From Paenibacillus amylolyticus (GTDB lineage: Bacteria; Bacillota; Bacilli; Paenibacillales; Paenibacillaceae): a stretch of DNA of 64,000 bases. The translations under genes and the position numbers were made by a program. Location: contig NZ_BCNV01000007.1 in NCBI RefSeq assembly GCF_001570725.1, forward strand, positions 124,001 to 188,000, written 5' to 3'. Shown here piece after piece: positions 7,368 through 16,934 of the stretch. The notes under the pieces are model-generated. The model saw nothing but the letters and a program-made list of their open reading frames with translations, did not search any database and was not told where the DNA came from. The number at the start of each line of letters is the position of its first letter. Positions within the stretch are counted from its first letter, which is position 1.

Positions 7368-10300
7368 TTATTTCTCGAATCGGAACCAGCCGAAGTCAAA
7401 CTGACTGCCTGGCAGGAAGATAAAGCTTACTTTCTGCTCACCTTTCACCTGCTCAAGCTCAAACACCCGCTCCTCATATCCACCCGACTGTGTGAACTCA
7501 ACCAACTGGTTGCTCTGTCCGTCCTCACCTGCGAAGCGAATATGAATCGTATTCTTATCAATCGGTGAATGGCCATAGATCACGAGCTTCGACGTGCCTT
7601 CTGCCGTAAAGTCCATATTTTCAAATTCCAGTGATACATTGTTCCCGATACCTTCTACTCGATCATCTTCAATTTTAAACGTATCTCCATAGAGATGGTC
7701 ACAGGATGCAGCGGCATTCTGTTCAAAGGCCCGACTCTGGCGCTCAAAGGAGAATCCTTTAATATGAATCTTCTGCTTCAGCACAAAACAGATCGATGTA
7801 ATCCCGCTAAGGCGTTTGGACAGATGATATGTCTCTTCCTGGTACACATTCCAGATAGACTCTTTGTCATATACCACATCCGCGATCATCGTACTTCCCT
7901 CTTCATCCGGCATACCTTCCCAGATCTGAATGAAGTAATCCTCAGTGGATAACGTAAAGATCGGAATGGTAATCGTATCGGAGCCGTATGGTCCGAAGTC
8001 AATATTACGGAAGCCTACATGTGTCTCTCCATCGCGACTTGTCGCTACCCCACGTTCGTTGCCGTTACCAACTTCACCTTTGGTGTAATCGTACAGTCCG
8101 CCCGTGATGAAGCCGTATGGATCTTTGTAGGCTGTACCGAGACCATCCGCCTTGAACTCCAGCTGGGAGATGAGTTTCGTTTTATCCGTACCGTTGGTGC
8201 TGGTCGCGCGAACCCGGAACTCCCCGTCACCTATAGCCGATACCTTCACCGCATGCTGATGCTCGCCGTTGTCTCCCGTTTCCGCTTGAACAGCTTCCAC
8301 TTTGGCAATGTTGGACTCGATCCCCGCATCATTCACAACAGCCCACTCGATGTCGCGATAGGAAGTGTTCTCCGGATACAGTTTGGCGGTTACAGTCAGC
8401 TCCGGGTTGGACGGATCGAGCAACTGTCCTGCACTACTGATGATCTCGATTTTCCGCAAAGGAATCTCCTGAGCATTTCCCGTCAGCACCGGACGTTCTT
8501 CATTGTTCATGAAGACAGGTTGCACTTGTTTCTCACCATCAAGTTCTGCATCCACAATATGCGATTTGAACTCAGCTACAGCCCCTTCCAACCCTTCGGA
8601 AGAAACTTCAATCCGGACCGTTCCAGGTTCATTTGTCGCTCCTATGATCGCCATCAGTTTGCCGCTGAACAGTCTTCTGCTCAACCCTTTGTATGGATCA
8701 TAGTCCGTGCTATCCCCGTTATCCAGACCCAGCAGTCGTCCTGCACCACTCACCTGAACTTGCACGCGATTATTCGCATTGTGAACCGGATTACCCGCTT
8801 CATCTTCCACATCAATTTCTACAAAAATCAGGTCTGTACCATTCGCTTGCAACTGCTCCCGATCCGCTTGCAGACGAATCTTCTTCGCATCCGTATAGGA
8901 TCTTTGCACATCGGTTGCTATGATCTGACCGTTCTCATCATAAGCGATCGCTTTCAGCTCGCCCTCTTCGTACGGCACTTTCCACCAGCCTGACAGCTGT
9001 GTTCCATTGGCATGATCGATATCGTACGTGCCAATGGTCTTACCGTTGAGTTGCAGCTCAATCTTCGGCGCGTTGCTGCACACGCGTACATCAATGATCT
9101 GACCCGGGCTGAAATCCCAATACGGGAACAGGTGAACCATCGGGCTTTTCTTATAATCCGTCCAAGCCGCTTGGTAAATGAAATAAGAGTCTTTCGGGAA
9201 CGTTGCTGTATCCAGCTGTCCAAAATACGAATTCTTCGTATGATACGGTGTCGGCTCTCCAATATAATCGAATCCAGTCCACAGGAATTGACCCAATGAG
9301 TAAGGACGATCCCGCTCTGCCAAAATGCAGTATTCTGCCGACTTCGCGCCCCAGCTCGTCGTACTGTTACCCAAAGCCGAACACTGCTCGTCATCATCTG
9401 CTAGAATCGGCTGTTCGAGCGGGAAGTGATAGATGCCACGACTCTGTACTACGGAAGACGTCTCACTACCATAGATGATCCAGTCCGGATGCTCTTCATG
9501 ATGTTTGTCGTAATATTTTTCCGCATAGTTGTAACCTGCCAGCTTCACGATATCCGCGCATTTTTGTGCATTTTCCCATGGCATATAGTTGGAACCAATC
9601 GTCACGCCTGCATTGCCTTTTGGATCAAATTCCAGCACATAATCCATCAGCATCCGAGTAACTTCCTGTCCACGCTCATCCGCATGGGTATCGTAAATTT
9701 CGTTCCCGATACTCCACATGATCAGGCTGGCATGGTTACGGTCGCGCTTCACCCAACTCTTCACATCCGTATGCACCCACTCCGGGAAAAATCTCGCATA
9801 GTCGTATGGCGTTTTGGCACGTTCCCACATATCAAAGGCTTCAGACACCACCAGCATACCCATCTCATCAGCAAGTTCCATGAACTCTTTGGCAGGCATA
9901 TCATGCGCAGTCCGGATGGCGTTAACGCCCATTTCTTTGAGCAAAACAAATCTTCTACGCAATGCCGTCAGGTTAAACGCAGCTCCCAGTGCCCCGAGAT
10001 CGTGGTGTTCGCACACACCATTCATCTTCGTGTGGACTCCATTCAGATAGAAACCTTCACTAGGATCCAGCTTAACGTCCTTAAATCCAATACGTTGGGT
10101 TACGGTTTCAATGATCTCCTCACTTTGATCATCCGAGATCAGTCTCAGTTCGGTGACCAGTTCATACAGATGCGGTGCATCCGGGCTCCACAAGTCGGGA
10201 TTCTCCACACTGATCTGTTGGCTATCTGTCGATACAGCCGCATTCTCACCCACCGAAGCCGAAACATTCGCTTGGCTGGATGCCACCATCTGACCGTCAT

Positions 10301-10850
10301 ACAGAATCGTATGCACCAACTCTGCTTGCTGATTCTGTTCCAGGTTCAATTCCGTATCCACTTCTACCTGCCAGCCATCCGGCTGTTGCTTGATGGATAC
10401 ATACGTTCCATCCGTGACGATATGGTTACGATCTCTCGTCTTCAGCCACACATGGCGATAGATTCCGGCACCGGAATACCATCTGCTGTTCGGGCTCTGA
10501 TGCACCACTTTGACCACAATCTCATTGACGCCTTCCACCAGTGCATTCGTGATCTCATGTTCAAAAGCAGAATAGCCATACTTCCACTCTCCAACCAGCT
10601 GCCCGTTCACATACACCGAAGAATCCATGTATACGCCATCAAAACAAAGCAAAAGCTGCTGCTCATCCTTCGTGTAATGGAACGTCTTGCGGTACCATCC
10701 AATGCTGTCTTCATACAGTTCAAGCGTATTATATATCAGCCAATCATGGGGAAGCTCTACAGGTTCAAATACCAGACCCGCAGGTTCCGTAACATCCAGC
10801 TTGCTTTTCGCAAATTGCCATCCATCATTAAAAAGCCTCTTCTGATTCAT
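7368..10850 (-). CDS. glycoside hydrolase family 2 protein (beta-galactosidase-like), multidomain
   Basis: A 1160-residue GH2 enzyme without a signal peptide, so probably cytoplasmic. In order: the sugar-binding jelly roll (RLFNDGWQF, VELPHDWL), the Ig-like domain, then the TIM barrel with MNGVCEHHDLGALG and VNAIRTAHDMP. The acid/base Glu is in WSIGNEIYD (about residue 383). The nucleophile Glu is in IYGSETSS (about 463). Then follow a DUF4982-like domain (KIELQLNGKTIGTY), Ig/Big-like modules and a C-terminal carbohydrate-binding-type region. The specificity is most likely beta-galactoside, but related long GH2 enzymes act on other beta-glycosides of plant cell walls. The pectate lyase and GH127 genes elsewhere in the window suggest pectin side chains. 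Monocistronic. Confidence 0.88.
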   Translation of the reverse strand: MNQKRLFNDGWQFAKSKLDVTEPAGLVFEPVELPHDWLIYNTLELYEDSIGWYRKTFHYTKDEQQLLLCFDGVYMDSSVYVNGQLVGEWKYGYSAFEHEITNALVEGVNEIVVKVVHQSPNSRWYSGAGIYRHVWLKTRDRNHIVTDGTYVSIKQQPDGWQVEVDTELNLEQNQQAELVHTILYDGQMVASSQANVSASVGENAAVSTDSQQISVENPDLWSPDAPHLYELVTELRLISDDQSEEIIETVTQRIGFKDVKLDPSEGFYLNGVHTKMNGVCEHHDLGALGAAFNLTALRRRFVLLKEMGVNAIRTAHDMPAKEFMELADEMGMLVVSEAFDMWERAKTPYDYARFFPEWVHTDVKSWVKRDRNHASLIMWSIGNEIYDTHADERGQEVTRMLMDYVLEFDPKGNAGVTIGSNYMPWENAQKCADIVKLAGYNYAEKYYDKHHEEHPDWIIYGSETSSVVQSRGIYHFPLEQPILADDDEQCSALGNSTTSWGAKSAEYCILAERDRPYSLGQFLWTGFDYIGEPTPYHTKNSYFGQLDTATFPKDSYFIYQAAWTDYKKSPMVHLFPYWDFSPGQIIDVRVCSNAPKIELQLNGKTIGTYDIDHANGTQLSGWWKVPYEEGELKAIAYDENGQIIATDVQRSYTDAKKIRLQADREQLQANGTDLIFVEIDVEDEAGNPVHNANNRVQVQVSGAGRLLGLDNGDSTDYDPYKGLSRRLFSGKLMAIIGATNEPGTVRIEVSSEGLEGAVAEFKSHIVDAELDGEKQVQPVFMNNEERPVLTGNAQEIPLRKIEIISSAGQLLDPSNPELTVTAKLYPENTSYRDIEWAVVNDAGIESNIAKVEAVQAETGDNGEHQHAVKVSAIGDGEFRVRATSTNGTDKTKLISQLEFKADGLGTAYKDPYGFITGGLYDYTKGEVGNGNERGVATSRDGETHVGFRNIDFGPYGSDTITIPIFTLSTEDYFIQIWEGMPDEEGSTMIADVVYDKESIWNVYQEETYHLSKRLSGITSICFVLKQKIHIKGFSFERQSRAFEQNAAASCDHLYGDTFKIEDDRVEGIGNNVSLEFENMDFTAEGTSKLVIYGHSPIDKNTIHIRFAGEDGQSNQLVEFTQSGGYEERVFELEQVKGEQKVSFIFLPGSQFDFGWFRFEK

Positions 10851-11066
10851 GGTAGATTCTCACTTTCTTCAAGTAAATTATGATTACGGTTTCAACAGTA
10901 GCTATCGCTTTTTCCGAAAACCTTTTCGGTAATACACAAGTATGACTATAACACATAACCCGATTATACCATCAGTCTCTTTCCTGTACCTTCATTTCAT
11001 AAGATTTTTTAGCCAGAATGATGAACGTTTTATCCCTCCAGGCATTTCAACTCTCAATGATAACAA
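10851..11066. other. intergenic region upstream of the GH2 gene
   Basis: About 215 bases of AT-rich sequence between the GH2 start and the terminator of the siderophore operon. It should hold the GH2 promoter on the minus strand. I see no convincing operator and no coding frame. Confidence 0.4.
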
Positions 11067-11100
11067 GCCAAAAAGGCAACCCATCCAACGGGTCACCTTC
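11067..11100 (-). terminator. terminator of the siderophore biosynthesis operon
   Basis: On the minus strand AAGGTGACCC pairs with GGGTTGCCTT, followed by TTTGG. It lies 64 bases after the last synthetase gene. Confidence 0.75.
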
Positions 11101-11163
11101 TATATCTATCCTATAGCACGCCACTTCTTCTCTATACACTCCTACACCAACACTACTCAACCT

Positions 11164-13008
11164 CTATCTCTTGTAAAAAGGGTTCCACCCTTTGCCTTTG
11201 CCCGATGGCATCGCGCCAGGCACCCCATCCGCTTCAAGCAGCGGACGGACAACTAACTTCACGGGCCACTCCTCGCTCTCGAATACCGCATGAGCGATCG
11301 CGGCCCGGTCAGAATCGGGAAGCTGCACTTGTTGCAGCGCTTCCTTCCAAGCCTGCTCCGTGATCTCCCATAACTTCGTTTCCGGGATGTGATACACCTC
11401 GCTCAAAGACTCCATGATCGCAGCCAGATTCACCTGCGTCCCCAAAGACTGCACATAGAAGATCAACTTCTGGACCGTCTCGTTATACAGGCTGTTTGAG
11501 TAGCCTGGGCGAATATGATAAGCAGGGTCTGCGATCCCATGCTTGTCCAGATAAGGCTGATGCAGACGTACGGAATCATGATCGCGGAACAAAAGACCTT
11601 TTACCTCATTATCCTTTAACACCAGACAACAGTTCTGACCATGAATCTCAGGTACAACGCCCACCTTGAACAGACGCATCACGATATCATAAAACGTTAT
11701 AGCTATGCTGGTATAGAACTCGAGAACATCCGTGTTGCTCAGGTTTTCCCCCAGAATTTCCGTTAATAGATGATGCCCTTCCAGATTCACACCCAGTGCG
11801 GCCATTGGGATTACTTTGTAATCTTCACCCAATAACTCAGAGGGATACACACGAATCTGTGCAGCCAGATGCCGGGGATGATCATCGAACAGTCCCATGG
11901 ATTCTGGCATAAAGCCCCACCAGTTCTGCTCTTCACACATATACACCTTGTCCTTCAACGTCTCGTCACAAGCAACGGCCTGTCGTAGCATCCGTTCTCC
12001 AACAAGACCATTCAGCAGCTTGACCACCGGAAGATAGCGAGCAGCCCCCAGTGACAGCACACTAACCGGTAGCTTGAGCATCAGATTAGATTCTGTTGAT
12101 GGAGCCATCGAGCGCAGAGAGGATGTTGCCTGTACGTCGCCCACTTCTACATCCAATACGACTATGCTGCCTTCTTCGATCTCCCCAGTGAAACGAGGCA
12201 GAATCACATGCTGCAATTGCCACGGATGTACAGGCATCGGCAGATATTCTTCCAACGTGATTCCTTTACGGGCAAACTCGGCTTCCACCACTCCGCGCTG
12301 AGCATCGTCTAACACGTCCAAAATGGAGAGCCCCTCTTCACAACCTTGTTGCACGGCATCCAGCCGTATAGCCACCCAGCGCAGCGAAATCGCCTTCCCG
12401 AATTCCGCTGCATAGCGTGTTACATCTTCTGCATTGAATCCCACCTTGGCTTTGGACGATGGGTGAAATGGACGATCCCGCAATGCCGCAACGCGCTCAC
12501 CCTTGATAAACCACTCATAAGCAGACGCCGGTACGTTGGCGGACAGATACTGGACTTGTTCCCAGCCCAGAGCAAACTGCTCCACAGCAATGTCCAGACT
12601 AGCAAGAAACTCTGCCACTCCGGGCTGCACATAAGCCTCATCCGACAAAGCCTTCTGTAACACGGCACGTCCAACCTCTACCGGAGAATCAAGGAGAACC
12701 CAGCTTCCATCTGCTTTCTCCTCATAGATCGGTGAACCCTGAACCCATTGAGTCCCTTGTCTTACTCCTGTCTCAACCAGACACAGTACACCTTGAGTGT
12801 GCAATCTATAGCGAGAAGCTACATTCTGATTCTCTTCACCGTCATATTCCTTATACAATCGACGGAAAGGTGCTGATGCCGCGGCAAAATTAATGAACGA
12901 ATAACCTTCCAGTGGAAGCAATTGCTCCGACAAGAATGAATTCATCAGATCCGCCATAATCCGGCGTTCAGCGGCTTGCAGACTGGAACGCTTCATCAGT
13001 GTTGACAT
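11164..13008 (-). CDS. NIS siderophore synthetase (IucA/IucC family), SbnC-like
   Basis: A 614-residue ATP-dependent synthetase that joins a carboxylate to an amine or alcohol in NRPS-independent siderophore assembly. Family marks are RPFHPSSKAKVGF (ATP-binding region), MPVHPWQLQHVILPRF, SLRSMAP and the C-terminal EIHGQNCCLVL with FRDHDSVR. The ATG at 13008 has GGAGG nine bases upstream and lies inside the end of the decarboxylase gene, so translation is coupled. In staphyloferrin B clusters the third synthetase, SbnC, heads the operon; here its counterpart is last. It may add the final 2-oxoglutarate-type cap, but that is by analogy only. Confidence 0.88.
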   Translation of the reverse strand: MSTLMKRSSLQAAERRIMADLMNSFLSEQLLPLEGYSFINFAAASAPFRRLYKEYDGEENQNVASRYRLHTQGVLCLVETGVRQGTQWVQGSPIYEEKADGSWVLLDSPVEVGRAVLQKALSDEAYVQPGVAEFLASLDIAVEQFALGWEQVQYLSANVPASAYEWFIKGERVAALRDRPFHPSSKAKVGFNAEDVTRYAAEFGKAISLRWVAIRLDAVQQGCEEGLSILDVLDDAQRGVVEAEFARKGITLEEYLPMPVHPWQLQHVILPRFTGEIEEGSIVVLDVEVGDVQATSSLRSMAPSTESNLMLKLPVSVLSLGAARYLPVVKLLNGLVGERMLRQAVACDETLKDKVYMCEEQNWWGFMPESMGLFDDHPRHLAAQIRVYPSELLGEDYKVIPMAALGVNLEGHHLLTEILGENLSNTDVLEFYTSIAITFYDIVMRLFKVGVVPEIHGQNCCLVLKDNEVKGLLFRDHDSVRLHQPYLDKHGIADPAYHIRPGYSNSLYNETVQKLIFYVQSLGTQVNLAAIMESLSEVYHIPETKLWEITEQAWKEALQQVQLPDSDRAAIAHAVFESEEWPVKLVVRPLLEADGVPGAMPSGKGKGWNPFYKR

Positions 13009-14329
13009 GATCATTGTCCTCCGTTAGATAATGGAATGCCGGGTGCGGATGCCCCAGAAAATCATGATGCGAGATGGTCCAACAATAAGCTCCAGACTTT
13101 TCAAATACAACAATGTCTCCTACCCGTAGCAGCGCTACCTCCGCATCAGAATGCATGCGATCCTTGGGTGTGCATAGCTCACCTACAATATGAACACGAC
13201 GATCTCTTACCTCTGGACGGACAAACGAGTGCTTCCAACGATCGGTCGCCATAATCTGAAACGGATGGTTATGTCCCCATGAAGCAGGCAGACGATTATG
13301 GTGCGTACCTCCCCTTAACACGGCAAAATACTGATCATGAGAGGTTTTGATATCCGTAACCTCTGCGGCATAATACCCGTGGTCTGCTACCAGCAGTCGA
13401 CCCGATTCAAAATACAGCTGACCTCCGCGTGAAGCAAGGCGCTGTCTGGCTTCACTTTGCTCCAGCAGGGAAGTGAACAAGGGCCAGTCGAATCCGGGGC
13501 TTCCATCATACGTAACACCGAACCCTCCTCCTGCATTCACCACTTCCACAGGAAGATCATACTGCTGCTGCCACTGCTCCACCTTTTGCAAATACAGCTC
13601 GATCATCTCAGCATGCAGCCTGGCGTCCATATTGTTAGATAAGGAGTGAAAGTGGAACCCGCTTAACCGAACCACATCCGCGCCTTCCACACGAATGAGT
13701 TCTACGGCTTCTTCCACTGCCTCTTCATCGATGCCAAAAGGACTCGGCCCACCGCCCATAACAATCTTCGTCCGAGGTAATGTACTGCTTCGCAGGTTTA
13801 TTCGGAGCAGAATGCGAACCTCCTGCGCTTGCATCCGTTCCTCGCGGTACGCTTGCATATATCCCTGCTCCGATTTCCGGTTCCATTCTTGCTTTTGCTT
13901 GCTCCCCTCTACCTGAACATGCTCATGCTCCATCTCACGCTCTTTCGCAATCGCAATGATGCGCCGCAGCTCCAGTAGACTCTCCACATGGATGTAGCTC
14001 ACGCCATTCTCAATGGCTAGCCGCAGTTCGCTCTCTTTCTTACCCGGACCTCCGAACAAAATTGGAACCTCTTGGCTTACAGCTCTAACCTTGAGCAGTT
14101 CTCCAATCGAAGCCACTTCAAAGCCCTTCACCAATGGAAGCAACGCCTCAATGATTCGCGGATCTGGATTCGCCTTAATGGCGTAGAATAATTCTGTGTT
14201 TCCGGGCATGCTGCCCAGCATCTGACCTACCTGTTCCTGAATGCCGGCCAGATCGTAAACATACGCACATACCGGGTCTTCCAATCCGCGTTGTAGTTCA
14301 TTAATCGCCTGCCATACACTAGGTTTCAT
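12968..14329 (-). CDS. PLP-dependent decarboxylase (type III, LysA/SbnH-like)
   Basis: A 453-residue alanine-racemase-fold decarboxylase. FYAIKANPD carries the PLP lysine. GFHFHSLSNN and VNAGGGFGVTYDG belong to the phosphate-binding barrel. YFESGRLLVADHG and CTPKDRMHSD supply the second-subunit residues, with Cys/Asp at the substrate site. In staphyloferrin B the homologue SbnH decarboxylates the citryl-diaminopropionate intermediate, and PvsE has the analogous role in vibrioferrin. With a diaminobutyrate aminotransferase in this operon, the substrate could be citryl-diaminobutyrate. It starts on an ATGA overlap with the aldolase gene. A charged low-complexity insert near residues 130-170 (EREMEHEHVQVEGSKQKQE) is unusual. 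Confidence 0.88.
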   Translation of the reverse strand: MKPSVWQAINELQRGLEDPVCAYVYDLAGIQEQVGQMLGSMPGNTELFYAIKANPDPRIIEALLPLVKGFEVASIGELLKVRAVSQEVPILFGGPGKKESELRLAIENGVSYIHVESLLELRRIIAIAKEREMEHEHVQVEGSKQKQEWNRKSEQGYMQAYREERMQAQEVRILLRINLRSSTLPRTKIVMGGGPSPFGIDEEAVEEAVELIRVEGADVVRLSGFHFHSLSNNMDARLHAEMIELYLQKVEQWQQQYDLPVEVVNAGGGFGVTYDGSPGFDWPLFTSLLEQSEARQRLASRGGQLYFESGRLLVADHGYYAAEVTDIKTSHDQYFAVLRGGTHHNRLPASWGHNHPFQIMATDRWKHSFVRPEVRDRRVHIVGELCTPKDRMHSDAEVALLRVGDIVVFEKSGAYCWTISHHDFLGHPHPAFHYLTEDNDHVNTDEAFQSASR

Positions 14330-15102
14330 ATCTGCCCACCCGCATTCCTGTAGTCATTCCGTTTTTGGGCATACGCCCGAAACGCCGTATTCCGATCATC
14401 ACCCAGCACGTATATATGTACTCCCCGCTCACCCCAGAGCGATATGTCTTCCACGCCTCTCGTGACCGTAGCATAAGGTACTTCGCACTTCTGCGCGGTA
14501 GCATGCAATTCATCCAGTGCACGTCTCACTTCCGGATGCTCTGTCTGCCATGGTACGCCGAGGGATTGCGACAGATCCGCCGCGCCTTCCAATACAAAGC
14601 TCACCTGAGGGTGAGACAGAATCTGTGCACTTTGCCGCACGCCCTCCGCACTTTCGATCATGGGTACAACCATCACCTGTTGGTTCGCTTCCCCAATGTA
14701 TCCCGTGAGCGGATATTTACCGAATACGCCGGGACGACCACTATTCAAGCTGCGCATACCAACCGGATGATAGTAGGCGTGACGAACCGCTTCCTCCACC
14801 TGCTCCAGTCGTTCCACATGCGGAATAACGATCCCTTGTGCGCCGCAGTCCAGCACTTTAAGAATCTCCACTCGCTCTACTTTCGAGATACGTACCAGCG
14901 GGGTAAGGCCTACCAGTTCTGCTGCCCGGATCAACTCTTCCACCGTTTCCATCGATGTTGCGGCATGTTCCAGATCAATAATGACAAAATCATATTCCGC
15001 ATGGCCGATCATCTCGATGATGACCGGGTGTGGTATGGATACAAAAAGGCCATAGACTGGCTGTTTGCGTGCAATCTTTTCCTTCAGCGTGTTAATCCTC
15101 AT
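14326..15102 (-). CDS. HpcH/HpaI aldolase family, SbnG-like citrate synthase
   Basis: A 258-residue metal-dependent class II aldolase-fold enzyme. Conserved pieces are VIIDLEHAA (catalytic His), TPLVRIS (Arg), VVPMIESAEGV (metal Glu) and VLEGAADLSQSLG (metal Asp). In staphyloferrin B operons this family member, SbnG, makes citrate from oxaloacetate and acetyl-CoA so that the pathway does not depend on the TCA cycle. The same gene order (synthetase, synthetase, aldolase, decarboxylase) supports that role here. ATGA overlaps at both ends imply translational coupling. Confidence 0.87.
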   Translation of the reverse strand: MRINTLKEKIARKQPVYGLFVSIPHPVIIEMIGHAEYDFVIIDLEHAATSMETVEELIRAAELVGLTPLVRISKVERVEILKVLDCGAQGIVIPHVERLEQVEEAVRHAYYHPVGMRSLNSGRPGVFGKYPLTGYIGEANQQVMVVPMIESAEGVRQSAQILSHPQVSFVLEGAADLSQSLGVPWQTEHPEVRRALDELHATAQKCEVPYATVTRGVEDISLWGERGVHIYVLGDDRNTAFRAYAQKRNDYRNAGGQI

Positions 15103-16934
15103 TCGACGATTCCCTTTAATTCGTGTGTTCTCTTTGATTCAAGTGCATCCTTTGATACCTTGAGTGGATTGCTCGCCTTACGGAAATATAACTCTCCATC
15201 CCCATACAGACGACGCTTGGTCATCTCTTCGATCAGTGCATCTTCGGCAAAAAGGTCAAATGCAACAAACCGCTCTGCGTATTCCGGGTGCTGCTTCTGA
15301 TAATCCACAATTACACCTGCGCACAGCTGCCAGAACGCTTCCTCTGACAACCCAAACTTCTCAAGCGCTAACGCAATATCCGTCATGCAGATAAAAAAGA
15401 ACGCATCATACGTATAGTCACGGACTTCCGACACATCTCCGGCATAGATGAAGGAATACCGATTGAACTTGCGATGGGTTTCCGGCTCGGGGTTCAGCCT
15501 CGGTGCCCGTTCCGGGTGTAACAGTTGATCTGGTACATAGCGAACGCCATCATGCAGATCCTTGATAATGATTCGTTTTGGCAGATCGTTTTCCAGTACC
15601 AAAATGATATTCTGAGCATGAGATTCCAGCGCAATCCCGTGTGCATAGAGTAAATGTATAATCGGCAGGGTAACCGTGCGAACAAGGGCCTCGCTCCACT
15701 TTTCCACACCATGTCGTTCTACAGCATCCTGGATAAACGGTACACCGTCCCGCTGCACCAACATCAGCGCATTCAGCGGCCACGCCGTCTCACCTTGCTT
15801 CAGGTGAACCGATACATTCTCCCGCCAGATCGCACCAAGTGTGCCGTAGGCCCGTCCATATTGAGTTACAGGCAACTCTTCATAACGGAACGACAGCCCC
15901 ATGATTTCTTTCAAAATGCCAAACTGCACCTGCTGCAACAGCTCATCTTCACGAACAAGTTCATCCAGCCAATCGCTGATCAGTGGCGCGTTCTGGGTCG
16001 TATGCTGTGCCAGAATACGCGTGCTCGACGTGTTGGTGATGCTGAGGGCAAGCTTGATGTAAGGAGATTCCGGGTTCACTCTGTTAGACAGCGAACGGAT
16101 CGATTGCTGTGCACGATAGGGCGAAGACGATGGACCAAGATACACAATGTCCCCATCCATAAGTTGACGGGCATATACCGTCTCCAACTGGTGCTCCCAC
16201 TGCCATGGATGAACAGGAATGAACACATATGAATCATCAGTGACAGCACCTTCTTTCCCATCGCACTCCAGCATCTGATGGAATCGCTGTACGTCCTCTA
16301 CGGTCAGATGCTGCCCCACCAATTCTTCAGAGGTATACCCTGTGGATACAGCGGTCTGAGCCAATTCTTTTTTCACAGCAACCCAGACTAATGTAACCTC
16401 CGTGTTAAACTCTGGGCCATAGGCGAGATTGTCTTTCAAAGAAAATCCCAACCTCGACTTATAGCTCGGGTGGTACAGATGCCCGTCGGTCATGTGACTT
16501 TCGAGCGCATCATAATGCCGATCCTCACTCGGAATGTTTAAGGGCAATATAGCTTGGCACTGGCTGTCCTTTGCCATCGTTTCGAGCAGTTCCTGGATAA
16601 AAGCCGTCACGTTTGCACCCTTCAAAGCGTTCAGCACGATTTCCTCCAGAAACAGATCCAAATCGGTGCAGTTGACGCCTTCCCTTTGAATCGTCCCCTT
16701 CTTCACCTTCACCCGGCCAAATGAAAACTTCCGCTCGGCTTCACACGTGTACGCCACAGAATCGCCGGAAGATGTAAGCCCCTCCGTTCGCCATTCGCTC
16801 CCACTTACATGACTGTCCAGAATGCCTTCGAACCACATCGCCTCCAGCGTCTGCCGCATGATCCGTTCCTGTACACCCACGTATACTGCTTCTGTCCTGC
16901 CGCCTGCTTCAGCCCTATATCCCACGACTCCCAC
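15099..16934 (-). CDS. NIS siderophore synthetase (IucA/IucC family), SbnF-like
   Basis: An IucA/IucC synthetase of about 611 residues. It shows LYHPSYKSRLGFS (ATP site), FIPVHPWQWEHQLE, SIRSLSNR, and in the C-terminal FhuF-like domain ALESHAQNIILVLE with IIKDLHDGVR. These match synthetases that act on an already amidated citrate. A GTG at 16934 has GGGAG eight bases upstream; the GTG at 16943 overlaps that site. The 5' end overlaps the previous synthetase gene. By position it corresponds to SbnF of staphyloferrin B. Confidence 0.88.
   Translation of the reverse strand: MGVVGYRAEAGGRTEAVYVGVQERIMRQTLEAMWFEGILDSHVSGSEWRTEGLTSSGDSVAYTCEAERKFSFGRVKVKKGTIQREGVNCTDLDLFLEEIVLNALKGANVTAFIQELLETMAKDSQCQAILPLNIPSEDRHYDALESHMTDGHLYHPSYKSRLGFSLKDNLAYGPEFNTEVTLVWVAVKKELAQTAVSTGYTSEELVGQHLTVEDVQRFHQMLECDGKEGAVTDDSYVFIPVHPWQWEHQLETVYARQLMDGDIVYLGPSSSPYRAQQSIRSLSNRVNPESPYIKLALSITNTSSTRILAQHTTQNAPLISDWLDELVREDELLQQVQFGILKEIMGLSFRYEELPVTQYGRAYGTLGAIWRENVSVHLKQGETAWPLNALMLVQRDGVPFIQDAVERHGVEKWSEALVRTVTLPIIHLLYAHGIALESHAQNIILVLENDLPKRIIIKDLHDGVRYVPDQLLHPERAPRLNPEPETHRKFNRYSFIYAGDVSEVRDYTYDAFFFICMTDIALALEKFGLSEEAFWQLCAGVIVDYQKQHPEYAERFVAFDLFAEDALIEEMTKRRLYGDGELYFRKASNPLKVSKDALESKRTHELKGIVE

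Noticed and set aside
8019..8993. 324-codon plus-strand frame opposite the GH2 gene
   Set aside because: Shadow of the GH2 coding sequence; composition rich in Arg, His and Cys, no domain.
9426..10883. Long open frame of 485 codons on the plus strand opposite the GH2 gene
   Set aside because: It is antisense to a clear GH2 enzyme with catalytic motifs, has no recognisable domain and no ribosome site; long antisense frames are common opposite such genes.
14365..15300. 311-codon plus-strand frame opposite the SbnG-like gene
   Set aside because: Runs across two real overlapping genes on the other strand and resembles no family.
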